From NCBI GenBank assembly GCA_030684695.1, contig JAUXXX010000035.1:1-64000 (forward strand): 64,000 bases of DNA, read 5' to 3'. Positions 53,267 to 63,147 of this stretch are shown piece after piece (position 1 is the first letter of the stretch; every line of letters begins with the position of its first letter). The position numbers and the translations under genes are program-made. Below the pieces are notes generated by a model. It had not been told where the DNA came from. It searched no databases and was given only the letters and a program-made list of their open reading frames with translations. Source of the DNA: a bacterium. Its GTDB lineage: Bacteria; Bacillota_I; Bacilli_A; Izemoplasmatales; Hujiaoplasmataceae.

Positions 53267-54244
53267 ATGCCATTATGGATTATTCGACAAGACATCACAA
53301 AAGTGAAAGTAGACTGTATTGTAAACTCGGCGAATACTCTGCCCATCATTGGCGGAGGGGTCGATCAAGTTATCCATCAAGCAGCTGGGGAACAATTGTT
53401 AATGGAGCGCAAGCAATTAGGGTCCATTTCCCCAGGAAGTGCAAAAATAACAAATGCATATGGATTGCCTGCAAGACATGTCATTCACACGGTAGGTCCA
53501 CTGTGGGTGGATGGGCATCACGGGGAAGAAAGTACTTTGCGTCAATGTTACCAAGATTCTTTACAATTAGCACGAGTTCATGGATGTGAATCCATTGCTT
53601 TTCCACTGATTTCCAGTGGTGTTTTTGGTTATCCCAAAGATAAGGCTCTAGAGTGTGCCATTGAATCCATCAAGCAATTTCTTGATCTACATGATTTGAT
53701 GGTGTATTTGGTTGTTTATGATAAGAAGTCCTATCGAATATCCAAAGAACGAGTAGACTCTGTTCAATCATTTTTAGAAGATCGTGATGTAATAGAAACG
53801 AGTTCTTACCGCATGGAAAATCACATCCATCCATCGATAAGAAGAAGTGAGTCTGTTCATCGGCACAAATCATTACTTGATGAAATCAATGAATTAGAAG
53901 ATACTTTTTCCGAGCGTTTACTAAAACAAATTGCATTATCGGGTATGTTGGAAGTAGACGTTTACAAAAGAGCCAATATTGACCGTAGATTATTTTCAAA
54001 AATTCGCAGTAACAAAGACTACAAACCAAGCAAACAAACCGCTGTTGCTTTTGCATTTGCACTTCGTTTGTCACTCGATGATACCAAGGATTTATTGGAA
54101 AGTGCCGGTTTTGCACTCAATCGCAGTAGTAAATTTGATTTAATCGTTCAATACCATCTCTTACATCGTCTTTATGATATTCATTCCATAAATAGCATTT
54201 TATTTGATTATGATCAACCTTTGTTGGGCTCACAAATGGAGTAG
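53267..54244 (+). CDS. macro-domain protein with C-terminal helical domain
   Basis: A 325-residue protein. Residues 1-150 are a macro domain that binds ADP-ribose or its derivatives (VDCIVNSANTLPIIGGGVDQ, then LISSGVFGYPKDKALECAIE). Residues 195-320 form a separate helical domain (LLKQIALSGMLEVDVYKRAN, then DRRLFSKIRSNKDYKPSKQT) that looks like an XRE-like or small regulatory bundle. It may remove or read ADP-ribose marks. The vWA gene follows on the same strand with a 91-nt gap. Confidence 0.88.
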   Translation: MPLWIIRQDITKVKVDCIVNSANTLPIIGGGVDQVIHQAAGEQLLMERKQLGSISPGSAKITNAYGLPARHVIHTVGPLWVDGHHGEESTLRQCYQDSLQLARVHGCESIAFPLISSGVFGYPKDKALECAIESIKQFLDLHDLMVYLVVYDKKSYRISKERVDSVQSFLEDRDVIETSSYRMENHIHPSIRRSESVHRHKSLLDEINELEDTFSERLLKQIALSGMLEVDVYKRANIDRRLFSKIRSNKDYKPSKQTAVAFAFALRLSLDDTKDLLESAGFALNRSSKFDLIVQYHLLHRLYDIHSINSILFDYDQPLLGSQME

Positions 54245-54335
54245 TCCACGTTTTTTAAATGTCGCAATTCATGCGACCTTATGTGATTTCCTTTTTGGTA
54301 TGATTAGGGTATCAATGAAATAGGAGGTCCAATTC

Positions 54336-54983
54336 ATGAAAACAGGAATTACAGAAGTCGTTTTTCTCTTGGATAGAAGTGGGTCCATGGGAGGATTGGA
54401 ATTAGATACCATTGGAGGGTTTAATTCCATGTTACACAAACAAAGACTTATCGAAGGCAAAGTGAAAGTATCGACGGTATTGTTTGATCATCAGTTTGAA
54501 GTCATCCATCATCGATTGCCCCTTGTAGAAGTTGCGGATTTAACCTTGAAAGAGTATTTTGTCCGGGGGTCCACAGCGCTACTAGACGCGATTGGCCGTT
54601 CAATCAAAAAGATCGGTTCCATTCAAAAGTATGCAACAGATGAAAATCGTAGTGAGAAGGTATTATTTGTTATTATTACAGATGGAATGGAAAATGCAAG
54701 TACTGAGTTTACTAGCCGACAAATCAAGCAAATGATTAAAAATCAGACAGCGGATTATAACTGGGAGTTTCTTTTCATCGGTGCGAATATTGACGCGGTT
54801 GAAACGGCAAGATCATATGGTATTAAGGAAAATAGAGCAGCGAATTATCACCATGATAGTATGGGAACCATGAAAAACTTTGATGCAGTGAATGCCGCCA
54901 TCGTTCACCTTCGTGATGAAGGGAGCATCAAAGACGATTGGAAAGCAGAAATCGATAAAGATTTCGAAACACGAAAACAATAG
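54336..54983 (+). CDS. vWA-domain protein, TerY-like
   Basis: A 215-residue cytoplasmic von Willebrand A domain. The MIDAS site LLDRSGSMGG (DxSxS) is near residue 13, with VRGSTALLDAIG and FVIITDGMEN supplying the other metal ligands. It resembles TerY of tellurite/stress clusters. Together with the macro protein upstream it may form an ADP-ribose/stress module; no TerD, kinase or PP2C gene is nearby to support a full ter system. Confidence 0.88.
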   Translation: MKTGITEVVFLLDRSGSMGGLELDTIGGFNSMLHKQRLIEGKVKVSTVLFDHQFEVIHHRLPLVEVADLTLKEYFVRGSTALLDAIGRSIKKIGSIQKYATDENRSEKVLFVIITDGMENASTEFTSRQIKQMIKNQTADYNWEFLFIGANIDAVETARSYGIKENRAANYHHDSMGTMKNFDAVNAAIVHLRDEGSIKDDWKAEIDKDFETRKQ

Positions 54984-54992
54984 TATTATTAC

Positions 54993-55021
54993 GGGGAGCG
55001 CAAAGTTGCACTCCTCTTTTT
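54993..55021 (+). terminator. terminator after vWA gene
   Basis: GGAG-C-GCAA / TTGC-A-CTCC (one mismatch) followed by a T-rich tail. Confidence 0.62.
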
Positions 55022-55054
55022 ATACATATATTTTTGATATTTATTATTGTTGAC

Positions 55055-55082
55055 TTGATTTTACAAGAATAATTGGTACAAT
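55055..55082 (+). promoter_or_regulatory. promoter of DUF4349 lipoprotein gene
   Basis: TTGATT, 16 nt, TACAAT with TGG just before (extended -10). Confidence 0.7.
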
Positions 55083-55105
55083 GATTTTGTAATGGAGGAC
55101 GAATA

Positions 55106-55906
55106 ATGAGTATAAAACGTAAATGGGTTGGTATTTTTGTAATTATTTTAGTCATGATTCTAGCTTCTTGTTCTCAAATGACTGACAATGGACCTCAAGA
55201 AGGTGAGTTTGGCAACCTTGTGACATTAAGTGAACAAGCACCCAGTAGAAAGATTATTTATAAAGCAACGCTTTCTGTTTACACAGATATATTGAGTAAT
55301 GCTGTGACGGATGTAAAATCCTTGCTTACAGCAGAAGACTGGGTTGATAGTGAACAAATCAATGAAACCAGAGCCATTTTAGTGTTGAGAATCAAGACAC
55401 AGCGACTTGATAGTGTACTAGATGCCATTCGACAAGAGTATGAAGTATCCTCATTCGAAAAGACAGCTACAGACATTTCATTAAACTATTTTGATAAGAC
55501 CACACAAGTACTTACCTATCAAGCCGAACAGACTCGGTTATTAGAATTGTATGAATCAGCTACTTTATCTGAAATGATTTCAATCAATACAAGATTATCT
55601 CAACTTGAAGTTTTGATTTCTAAACTTCAAGGAGAATTAAATGTATTTGATAGTTTGGTGGACTATAGTGAAGTCCATATCACAATATACGGTTCCAAAG
55701 CAGCGGCACAAGCGCCGTTTGGGAAAAGTATTGTTTATTCCTTTTTACTAGGGTTCAATGCCTTAATCAGTTTTTTTAGAGTAATCATCTTAGCATTCGT
55801 TGCTTTGCTTCCTTGGGCGGTAGTAATCACGCCTACGGTATTTTTGGTTATCTATTTGACAAAGCGCTCAAGAAAGAAAAAAATCAAATCAAAAGAAGTT
55901 CAGTAG
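55106..55906 (+). CDS. DUF4349 lipoprotein
   Basis: A 266-residue protein. The signal peptide has lipobox LASC (Cys22). A DUF4349 domain follows (IIYKATLSVYTDIL near residue 50, then LVLRIKTQRLDSVLDAI and DISLNYFDKTTQVLTYQAEQ), a coiled-coil-prone helix (SEMISINTRLSQLEVLISKL), and a C-terminal transmembrane helix (about residues 230-255) ending in a very basic cytoplasmic tail. Two anchors, lipid and TM, place the domain outside the cell. Function unknown. Confidence 0.9.
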   Translation: MSIKRKWVGIFVIILVMILASCSQMTDNGPQEGEFGNLVTLSEQAPSRKIIYKATLSVYTDILSNAVTDVKSLLTAEDWVDSEQINETRAILVLRIKTQRLDSVLDAIRQEYEVSSFEKTATDISLNYFDKTTQVLTYQAEQTRLLELYESATLSEMISINTRLSQLEVLISKLQGELNVFDSLVDYSEVHITIYGSKAAAQAPFGKSIVYSFLLGFNALISFFRVIILAFVALLPWAVVITPTVFLVIYLTKRSRKKKIKSKEVQ

Positions 55907-55922
55907 TTGTAAATATAAAGCG

Positions 55923-55948
55923 AAAGTACGTCAAACGATGTACTTTTT
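55923..55948 (+). terminator. terminator after DUF4349 gene
   Basis: AAAGTAC/GTACTTT stem with a ten-base loop and a T-rich tail. Confidence 0.68.
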
Positions 55949-56013
55949 GTTATCTTTCTAATACAAGTTTATGATATAATCGAATCAGTTCTTTGGACTA
56001 TTTTGGAGAGTGT

Positions 56014-57183
56014 ATGAAGAAAAAACTACTTTTACTTGCTGTGATTTATATCATCTTTATTGCGCTTGGATTACCAGATGCCTTACTAGGATCTGGATGG
56101 AATTTGATAAGGGAAGAACTCAATGTCCCATTAGCAACACTAGGGATTATGACCATTTGTGTGTACTCCATGTCTGTGCTCGCAACCTTTAATGCACCGC
56201 GATTACTTCGGTTATTAGAAACCAAGAAAATCGCGATTATTAGCGTTTTTTTCACTGGTGCTGCTTTGCTTTTAATCAGTCAAGTAAATCAGTTTTATCA
56301 AATGCTTTTTTTGGCAATACCTTTAGGGATAGGGGCAGGAGCCATTGACGTATCACTCAATCATTATTTAGCCGCAAACTATGAAGCAAAGCATATGAAT
56401 TATCTACATTCATTCTATGGAATAGGAGTAACCTTAGGACCGACAGTAATGGCGTATACCTTGTCTCAAGATTCGTGGAGAAATGGATATATCATTGTGG
56501 GATTGATGTTACTTACCATTGCCTTGATTGGACTCTTCACCCATAAACTATGGGCCAAGGAACCCAAACAAGAACGAGAAGACACACATGCACATATTCA
56601 ACTTAAAGACATCTTAAAGACAAAAGGAGCGATCCCTAGTATCTTGATTTTCTTGTTTTATGTTCATATTGAGTCCTTGGGTGGGGTATGGATTGCCAGT
56701 TATTTCTTTATTGAAAAGGGCGTCAGCTACGCGGTAGCTGCACTTTATACAACTGCTTTTTATCTAGCACTCACAGTAGGTAGGTTGCTTTCAGGGTTTG
56801 TATCTTCAAAAGTAAGTCCTCAGTTTTTAGTGAAGCTGGGTCAAACGTTGATTGTCTTATCGGCGTTTTTATTGTTTGTAGACTTTAGTCAAACATGGGT
56901 GTACTTTCTTATTGTCGGATTGTTTGGTCTAGGGTGTGCACCAATTTACCCCAACATGATGTTCTTAAATTCTGTCTATTTTGAAAAGAAGCAATTAAGT
57001 AAAATGGTGTCATTGCAAATGGCACTTGGATATTTGGGATTTGGAGCGCTTACTCCACTAGCTGGGTTATTATTTGAAAAAACGACAATCGCTTACTTTC
57101 CAATCGTATTGATATTGATGAGTAGTGTTTTATTTGGAATAACGTTATACTTGATGATTTCTAAGAAGCCAAGACTAGTATAA
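56014..57183 (+). CDS. MFS transporter (sugar-permease-like)
   Basis: A 389-residue, 12-TM major facilitator. IALGLPDALLGSGWNLIREE at the N-terminus and LHSFYGIGVTLGP near residue 125 resemble the fucose/sugar permease and YdeR-like branch. The substrate is unknown. GGAG at 56005-56008 sets ATG 56014; the open frame extends 21 nt further upstream without a ribosome binding site. Confidence 0.87.
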   Translation: MKKKLLLLAVIYIIFIALGLPDALLGSGWNLIREELNVPLATLGIMTICVYSMSVLATFNAPRLLRLLETKKIAIISVFFTGAALLLISQVNQFYQMLFLAIPLGIGAGAIDVSLNHYLAANYEAKHMNYLHSFYGIGVTLGPTVMAYTLSQDSWRNGYIIVGLMLLTIALIGLFTHKLWAKEPKQEREDTHAHIQLKDILKTKGAIPSILIFLFYVHIESLGGVWIASYFFIEKGVSYAVAALYTTAFYLALTVGRLLSGFVSSKVSPQFLVKLGQTLIVLSAFLLFVDFSQTWVYFLIVGLFGLGCAPIYPNMMFLNSVYFEKKQLSKMVSLQMALGYLGFGALTPLAGLLFEKTTIAYFPIVLILMSSVLFGITLYLMISKKPRLV

Positions 57184-57344
57184 TTGATTCTTCTTTCGTA
57201 GGCGTAATCTGTTTCATTTATAATAATTGTTGTAAGAATACTTTTTTAATCTGTGTGGAGTTCCTACTTCATCACATTAGTAGAAGACATAGTTGATTTG
57301 ATTTGCCTAGTAGCTTGAATCTATTATAGATACTATTTTGAATT

Positions 57345-57372
57345 GAAACCAATCTTTTTGGTTTCTTTTTTT
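57345..57372 (+). terminator. terminator upstream of the HTH operon
   Basis: GAAACCAA/TTGGTTTC stem, loop TCTTT, seven T. Confidence 0.85.
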
Positions 57373-57390
57373 CTAAAATGTAATATATAA

Positions 57391-57419
57391 TTGACATATT
57401 GTACGCTATAATGTATATT
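57391..57419 (+). promoter_or_regulatory. promoter of the HTH/membrane operon
   Basis: TTGACA, 17 nt, TATATT. An overlapping TATAAT at 57407-57412 has no good -35. Confidence 0.8.
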
Positions 57420-57439
57420 TACGATAAGGACGTGATGAA

Positions 57440-57640
57440 ATGAACTTAAATATGAAGCTTGCTCGTATTGAGAAAGGTTATTCACAAGAGGGTTTAGCTA
57501 TGAAAATTGGTGTAAGCCGTCAAACCATTTTACTCATTGAACAAGGAGCGTATAACCCCTCCATTCAATTATGTATTGCCATATGTAAAGAACTTGATCG
57601 CACACTAAATGATTTATTTTGGGAGGATACTAACCGATGA
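57440..57640 (+). CDS. small XRE-family regulator (YozG-like)
   Basis: A 66-residue protein consisting only of an XRE helix-turn-helix (LARIEKGYSQEGLAMKIGVS, then RQTILLIEQGAYNPSIQLCI) with the LNDLFW ending typical of the short YozG-type regulators that accompany membrane proteins. ATGA overlap with the next gene. It likely controls its own operon (inference from this gene arrangement). Confidence 0.9.
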   Translation: MNLNMKLARIEKGYSQEGLAMKIGVSRQTILLIEQGAYNPSIQLCIAICKELDRTLNDLFWEDTNR

Positions 57641-59013
57641 GGGACGAACGAATTCAATGGACGAATGGACAAATCAAACAACAGGTTCTATGGATTATCT
57701 CAATTTTAGCACTCGTTTCCTTAGGAATCAAACTGGCACTCTCTTACACAGATATCATTGTAGAGTTGGTATATATAGGTTTGATGACAGTGAACATCAT
57801 TGGGAGAGTTTTGATTCGATATAATGATCGAATCATCGATGAATCTATTCAAAAAAGACGAGGGATATTTACTTCAAAGATGTTTACAATCATCGCCCTT
57901 GTTTGTATTGCCTTGTATTTTATTCAGCTGCCTTATTTGGAAGTTGAACTCATATTGCCTGCAAATCTTTTTGTCTCTCTTTCGTTGTTTACTGGGATTC
58001 TTTCCTATTTTATGATTGCTAGAAAGAAACAGATATATATCAATGCAACGATTATTGATCTCCCATTAAAACAATACCATCGCAGACTATGGAAGCGTGT
58101 CGGCATTCTCTTTCTATTTTCTTTAGCCATTGGTGTACTATCTGGAGGAATCTATTACTTAACTACCTCTATGACTGAAGCCATATGGATGACACTAGTG
58201 GTGATATTTTTCTCTTTTGTTAGTGTTTCACTCGAATACGGATTATTGTCTATTTATGAAAAGTTTCACTCCGATGAGATGTTTGAGCAAATCGATGGAG
58301 TTGTACGTTATGTTCCTCGTACGTATGTCTTAATTAGTTGCATATTACTATTCTATTACACGTTAAAAACGATTTTGATTGTTTTAAACCAGCTTGATGT
58401 ACTACAATTATTGCATCGATTTTACTATAATCTATTTCAAGATATCGTTGTTTTATTTGATGTGATCTATGGAATTCCATTACAAGTACTCGCATTTATC
58501 GGTTTTATTGTTTTGTATCGATCTCAATTGCGTCAGCCAACCAAAAAACCTTCCTATTTTTCTGTGTTTAAAGTATTAGCACTTCTATCGATGATTTATG
58601 GGATTGTAAGTGGACTCATCAATCATATTCTTTATTTTATTATACGCTTTGGGAATCCGCAGCAAGGGATGCAATTGCTTGCTTTGAATAGCACAATATC
58701 GGTAGCTTTAGCAATGGTTATTTCGTTTATTTCGTTGATTAGTGGACTCCTCATTTATTCCTACATGGTTCAAAATCACTTTCCTGTATCAAAACTATAC
58801 TTAGCAATCGTTATAACATCGTTTCTTAGTTTTTGGGTAACTCGTTTCCTCTACTTTCAATTTTCTTCAAGTATCCAAATACGGATGATGATTTCGTTGG
58901 TATCTTCGATTTTTACTTATGTTGTAATGGGAATATTGAGTTTATTATTAATTGTGATACTTTCGAAACGTAAACGAAATATTCTACCAGTAGAAACGGT
59001 AGACCAAGGATGA
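57637..59013 (+). CDS. polytopic membrane protein controlled by YozG-like HTH
   Basis: A 458-residue protein with about eleven to twelve hydrophobic helices. A first block of four helices (residues 17-125) has the look of the DUF3169/DUF6773-like proteins that usually follow YozG-type regulators; a second block of about eight helices (150-445) is unusual for that partner and resembles no transporter I recognise. Translation is coupled on both sides by ATGA overlaps. Confidence 0.8.
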   Translation: MRDERIQWTNGQIKQQVLWIISILALVSLGIKLALSYTDIIVELVYIGLMTVNIIGRVLIRYNDRIIDESIQKRRGIFTSKMFTIIALVCIALYFIQLPYLEVELILPANLFVSLSLFTGILSYFMIARKKQIYINATIIDLPLKQYHRRLWKRVGILFLFSLAIGVLSGGIYYLTTSMTEAIWMTLVVIFFSFVSVSLEYGLLSIYEKFHSDEMFEQIDGVVRYVPRTYVLISCILLFYYTLKTILIVLNQLDVLQLLHRFYYNLFQDIVVLFDVIYGIPLQVLAFIGFIVLYRSQLRQPTKKPSYFSVFKVLALLSMIYGIVSGLINHILYFIIRFGNPQQGMQLLALNSTISVALAMVISFISLISGLLIYSYMVQNHFPVSKLYLAIVITSFLSFWVTRFLYFQFSSSIQIRMMISLVSSIFTYVVMGILSLLLIVILSKRKRNILPVETVDQG

Positions 59014-59429
59014 AGTATGAAGTGAGTTGTGTGTTAGATTGCACACTTGAAGTTTCGAGTAAACTATATATCAATCATGAGCTCATGCCCTTATGGGAAG
59101 AAGGGTTACAACGCATTGAATGGATTCATGAAACTCATAGTCTTGTGGGAAACATCGGATATTTGGTGTTTTTGGGTCCAGAAGGTGAGTTTACAATGAA
59201 GTACACAATACAGTCCATTGAACATCCGCATACAGTGGTTATGATATACGAAATGGGAACGGTATGGAATCGATGCGTGAATCATTTCGCATCCATGGGA
59301 GAGCGGACTTCATGGACGATGGAAGTAGAGTTTTCTGGGATAGAGTCATGGAATCTTCCAAAAGAATCCTTCGTAAAAAAAACAACTGCGGGAATGCAGT
59401 TGTTTGTGGACTTTGTAAAAAAAGTATGA
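59010..59429 (+). CDS. SRPBCC-like protein
   Basis: A 139-residue soluble protein with the pattern of a START/SRPBCC (Bet v1-like) fold: an N-terminal strand, two helices with PLWEEGLQRIEWI, then long antiparallel strands (FTMKYTIQSIEHPHTVVMIY, then RTSWTMEVEF) and a C-terminal helix KKTTAGMQLFVDFVKK. These proteins bind hydrophobic ligands; the ligand is unknown. ATGA overlaps at both ends place it in the operon. Confidence 0.78.
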   Translation: MKYEVSCVLDCTLEVSSKLYINHELMPLWEEGLQRIEWIHETHSLVGNIGYLVFLGPEGEFTMKYTIQSIEHPHTVVMIYEMGTVWNRCVNHFASMGERTSWTMEVEFSGIESWNLPKESFVKKTTAGMQLFVDFVKKV

Positions 59430-60013
59430 ACAACGATAAACGGAGTCTTTTGGATTCTATTCAGCAAATAAGAGATTTGTTCGAATTGCACCACATCAAA
59501 TACTTTGTCGGTGGATCGATGATGCTTTATTTGCGTGGAGTGGAAGTGGATGTTCATGATATTGATATATTGGTTGATCAAATGGATTACATCAGAGCAA
59601 GTCGCTTACTAGGTAGTATTGCCAAGCCTGTGGAAAAAGAGCCAAACAGCATCTATCAAACAACCTACTTTCAAATGTATCAGATGGGGGATATTTCCAT
59701 TGATATCATGGCGGAATTCAAGGTATCTATTAAAGATGATGCATTGTTTCATTATCCTTCGCTTATGCTTGTAGGGGATAAAATGGTTCACCCTATTGTT
59801 GGAAACATCGAATTGATGCTTCTAGAAGATTGGCTTGTTATTTATCAATTGATTCATCGGCCTCAAAAAGTACGCGATATTTGCTTGTATTTTGAGACAC
59901 AGCATCCTACTCTTACACGAATTATGTCGATATGTAATTGCATTGATAATGCTTTGGTTTCAAAGGAAACTTATCAAGAAGTAATCCAAGCGATTGATTC
60001 CATACAATTTTGA
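59426..60013 (+). CDS. nucleotidyltransferase-fold protein
   Basis: A 195-residue protein of the minimal nucleotidyltransferase type: helical N-terminus, then YFVGGSMMLYLRG and the acidic DVHDIDILVD (D-x-D metal ligands), then SIDIMAEF with a third acidic residue. It may nucleotidylate a protein or small molecule, as the toxin-associated MNT and AbiEii families do, but no HEPN partner is adjacent. The open frame extends to 59264, but the ATGA overlap and domain start favour ATG 59426. Confidence 0.8.
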   Translation: MNNDKRSLLDSIQQIRDLFELHHIKYFVGGSMMLYLRGVEVDVHDIDILVDQMDYIRASRLLGSIAKPVEKEPNSIYQTTYFQMYQMGDISIDIMAEFKVSIKDDALFHYPSLMLVGDKMVHPIVGNIELMLLEDWLVIYQLIHRPQKVRDICLYFETQHPTLTRIMSICNCIDNALVSKETYQEVIQAIDSIQF

Positions 60014-60067
60014 GCTACGAAGTGAAGTGTTATATTGTACTTGCTTTTGAGTGTTCACAATCATAGA

Positions 60068-60102
60068 AGAATCCCTTGACAGAAGTCTTGGGATTCTTTT
60101 TC
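60068..60102. terminator. terminator between the nucleotidyltransferase operon and guaB
   Basis: AGAATCCC/GGGATTCT with inner GAC/GTC and a T run on the + strand; possibly shared by the convergent guaB. Confidence 0.75.
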
Positions 60103-60113
60103 ATAGATGAAAT

Positions 60114-61586
60114 TTAGCGTTGATAGTTTGGGGCACTCGCAGTTAACTCAACATCATGAGGATGATTTTCGATTAATCCTGCATTGGTTATTTGAACAAA
60201 GGTGCCTTGCTCTTTTAGTTCCTGAATCGATTTCGTTCCACAATAACCCATCCCTGAACGCAGTCCTCCTAGGAGTTGATAGACCACGTCTTCTAGTTTT
60301 CCTTTAAAGGGAACGCGTGCTTCAATGCCTTCTGGTACAAGTTTTTTACTTTCGACAGAAGAGTCTTGAAAATATCGATCTCCGGATCCACGTTTCATTG
60401 CGGCTAAGGAGCCCATTCCTTGATATGTTTTATAACGACGTCCATTGTAAATGATTTCCTCTCCAGGGGCTTCTTCGGTACCAGCAAACATCGAGCCTAG
60501 CATGACGCAATCCGCTCCTGCTGCGATGGCTTTGGTAATGTCACCGGAGTACTTGATGCCTCCATCGGCAATTAAAGAGACAACGGTATTTTTCGTGGCT
60601 TGATATACGTCATGAATGGCTGTAATTTGAGGAACACCTACACCAGCAATGACTCTAGTGGTACAAATAGAACCTGGTCCAATTCCTACTTTCACTCCAT
60701 CCACACCAGCTTGAATTAAGTCAAGTGCAGCTTCTTTGGTAACAATATTTCCTGCAATGATTCCAATGTTTGGATAGAGTTTTCTTATCTGTTTGACAGT
60801 ATGGATGACATTGTCGGAATGTCCATGGGCGGAATCCACGACAATGACATCCACTCCGACTTCGATAAGTGCTTGAACTCGTTTCATGGAAGTAGAATCG
60901 ATTCCTACAGCGGCCCCAACCAATAGACGTCCATAGAAGTCTTTGGCACTCAAGGGATAATCTTTTGCTTTATCGATGTCTTTGACCGTAATCAAACCGA
61001 TTAGTCGGTTATTTGCATCGACAATCGGAAGTTTTTCAATGCGATGATCAAAGAGGATTTTCTTCGCTTCTTCTAAGGTGGTCCCAAGTGGAGCGGTAAT
61101 TAGGTTTTGATGGGTCATAGCATATTCCACAAGAACCGTGGTATCTTCCCGATATTTCAAATCCCGATTGGTTAATATACCCACCAAGGTGCCATCCTCT
61201 TCAATCACTGGGAGTCCAGAAATCCGATAGGTTTTCATTAGTTTTAGTGCATCATCTAGGGTGTGGTGTTTGCTTAAGGTGATTGGTTCTGTAATCATCC
61301 CATTTTCACTTAGTTTGACTCGTTTGACTTGCCTTGCTTGTTCTTGAATCGACATATTCTTATGAATGATACCTAGTCCACCTTGTCTTGCTAAGGCAAT
61401 TGCTAACTCTGCTTCTGTGACAGTATCCATCGCAGCGCTTAACAAAGGAATTTGCAAACGTATCTTTTTAGTTAGGGAAGTAGAAATATCGACCTGATTT
61501 GGTAATACACTAGATTTTCTTGGAACCAATAAAACATCATCAAATGTGAGTGCTTGAGTCAGTACTTTACTAGCTAATTGATCCAT
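60114..61586 (-). CDS. guaB: IMP dehydrogenase
   Basis: Oxidises IMP to XMP, the first committed step of guanine nucleotide synthesis. TIM barrel interrupted by two CBS domains (about residues 90-205). The catalytic loop is [18 protein letters not shown], and the flap [17 protein letters not shown] is present. 490 residues from ATG 61586 (AAGGAGGAA ribosome binding site); an upstream TTG at 61610 would overlap guaA. It follows guaA by 10 nt in one transcript, so the riboswitch ahead of guaA should govern both. Confidence 0.96.
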   Translation of the reverse strand: MDQLASKVLTQALTFDDVLLVPRKSSVLPNQVDISTSLTKKIRLQIPLLSAAMDTVTEAELAIALARQGGLGIIHKNMSIQEQARQVKRVKLSENGMITEPITLSKHHTLDDALKLMKTYRISGLPVIEEDGTLVGILTNRDLKYREDTTVLVEYAMTHQNLITAPLGTTLEEAKKILFDHRIEKLPIVDANNRLIGLITVKDIDKAKDYPLSAKDFYGRLLVGAAVGIDSTSMKRVQALIEVGVDVIVVDSAHGHSDNVIHTVKQIRKLYPNIGIIAGNIVTKEAALDLIQAGVDGVKVGIGPGSICTTRVIAGVGVPQITAIHDVYQATKNTVVSLIADGGIKYSGDITKAIAAGADCVMLGSMFAGTEEAPGEEIIYNGRRYKTYQGMGSLAAMKRGSGDRYFQDSSVESKKLVPEGIEARVPFKGKLEDVVYQLLGGLRSGMGYCGTKSIQELKEQGTFVQITNAGLIENHPHDVELTASAPNYQR

Positions 61587-61596
61587 AAATTCCTCC

Positions 61597-63132
61597 TTAT
61601 TCCCACTCAATGGTGGCTGGTGGTTTTGATGTGATGTCGTAGACGATACGGTTGACTCCTTGAACTTCGTTGATAATTCTTCTTGAAATCGTTTCTAATA
61701 TGGGATAGGGAACAGGGTAAAACTGTGCTGTCATGCCATCCACAGAATGAACTGCTCGGATGGCTAGGACTTCTTCGTATGTTCTACCATCCCCCATAAC
61801 ACCAACGGTTTTGACTCCCGTTAGTACAGTAAAGTATTGCCAGACTGTTTCATTCAGTAACGCTTTAGAAAATTCTTCACGTAAGATGAAATCACTTTGC
61901 ATAACGATACGCAGCCTCGAAGGTGTGACCTCCCCCATAATCCGTATGGCGAGCCCAGGTCCAGGGAATGGTTGACGATAAACCAAATGATGCTTTAACC
62001 CAAGGGCAACCCCAAGTTTTCTTACTTCATCTTTAAAAAGTGTTTTAAGTGGTTCTACCAAGATGAAGTCCACATCTTTAGGAAGGCCTCCTACGTTATG
62101 GTGGCTTTTGATTTTTTGAGCAGTGCTTGTTCCAGATTCAATGATGTCGGTATATAAAGTCCCTTGAGCAAGATAACGGAATTGGCCTATTTTGCGCGAT
62201 TCTTCTTCAAAAACGCGGATAAATTGTGTCCCGATTATTTTTCTTTTATCTTCAGGATCCGTGATTCCCACTAGTGCTTGTAAGAAACGATCCTTTGCAT
62301 CAATCTTGATGATATGTAAGTGGGAGTCTTCTAAGGAAGTCATTACTTCACTTGCCTCATCCTGACGGAGTAATCCATGGTCGATAAACATACAAGTCAG
62401 TTTATCTTTTATAGCTTTGTGTAATAAGAGTGCTGCCACGGAAGAGTCGACTCCTCCGCTTAATCCAAGAAGAACGTGGTGATCTTGGACTTGATCTTGG
62501 ATTCGTTTCACTTCTTCTTGAATAATGGAATCCATCGTCCAACTTTTTGTTGCTTTACAAATCAAAAATAGAAAGTTGGAAAGCAGAGTCATTCCATCAT
62601 CAGTAGATTGAACCTCGGGATGAAATTGAACTGCATACAAGGGAAGTGTTTGATGGTGCATCGAGGCAATCTTACAGGTGGTTGAACTGGAGTCAACGAT
62701 CCAGGGAAGGTGTATATTTTCCACTTGATCTCCATGCGACATTAATACTTTTGTGGGTGAAGGGACATTTTGAAACAATAGACTTGGAGAATGTGTCAAT
62801 TCAATTTCACTTCGTCCATATTCACGATGAAGCACCTTTTTAATGGAAAGACCTGTTTGATAAGCAAGTAGTTGCATTCCATAGCAGATACCAAGGATTG
62901 GAATTCCATAGTCTAGTAATTCTATTTCCAAAGTAGGAGCATTTGACTCATACACACTATTTGGCCCACCACTTAGGATGATTCCCTTGATATGGGGATT
63001 GTCTTTTAGTTTTGCACATACATCACTATGATGCCATAATTCACTGTACACACCTAAGTCGCGAATCCGACGCGTGATTAAGTGATTATATTGACTTCCG
63101 TAATCGATGACGATAATGGTATCGTGTAACAT
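61597..63132 (-). CDS. guaA: GMP synthase (glutamine-hydrolysing)
   Basis: Converts XMP to GMP using glutamine and ATP. The class I glutamine amidotransferase domain has GICYGMQLL (nucleophile Cys) and FHPEV. The ATP pyrophosphatase domain has the P-loop GLSGGVDSSVAALL. The C-terminal dimerisation domain reads RQPFPGPGLAIRIMGEV and ends in TIEWE. 511 residues is typical. First gene of the guaA-guaB unit on the minus strand. Confidence 0.96.
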   Translation of the reverse strand: MLHDTIIVIDYGSQYNHLITRRIRDLGVYSELWHHSDVCAKLKDNPHIKGIILSGGPNSVYESNAPTLEIELLDYGIPILGICYGMQLLAYQTGLSIKKVLHREYGRSEIELTHSPSLLFQNVPSPTKVLMSHGDQVENIHLPWIVDSSSTTCKIASMHHQTLPLYAVQFHPEVQSTDDGMTLLSNFLFLICKATKSWTMDSIIQEEVKRIQDQVQDHHVLLGLSGGVDSSVAALLLHKAIKDKLTCMFIDHGLLRQDEASEVMTSLEDSHLHIIKIDAKDRFLQALVGITDPEDKRKIIGTQFIRVFEEESRKIGQFRYLAQGTLYTDIIESGTSTAQKIKSHHNVGGLPKDVDFILVEPLKTLFKDEVRKLGVALGLKHHLVYRQPFPGPGLAIRIMGEVTPSRLRIVMQSDFILREEFSKALLNETVWQYFTVLTGVKTVGVMGDGRTYEEVLAIRAVHSVDGMTAQFYPVPYPILETISRRIINEVQGVNRIVYDITSKPPATIEWE

Positions 63133-63147
63133 GTTTTTCCTCCTATG

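Noticed and set aside
53248..53589. 113-codon frame overlapping the start of the macro-domain gene.
   Set aside because: Alternate frame of the macro domain, whose own frame has clear family motifs.
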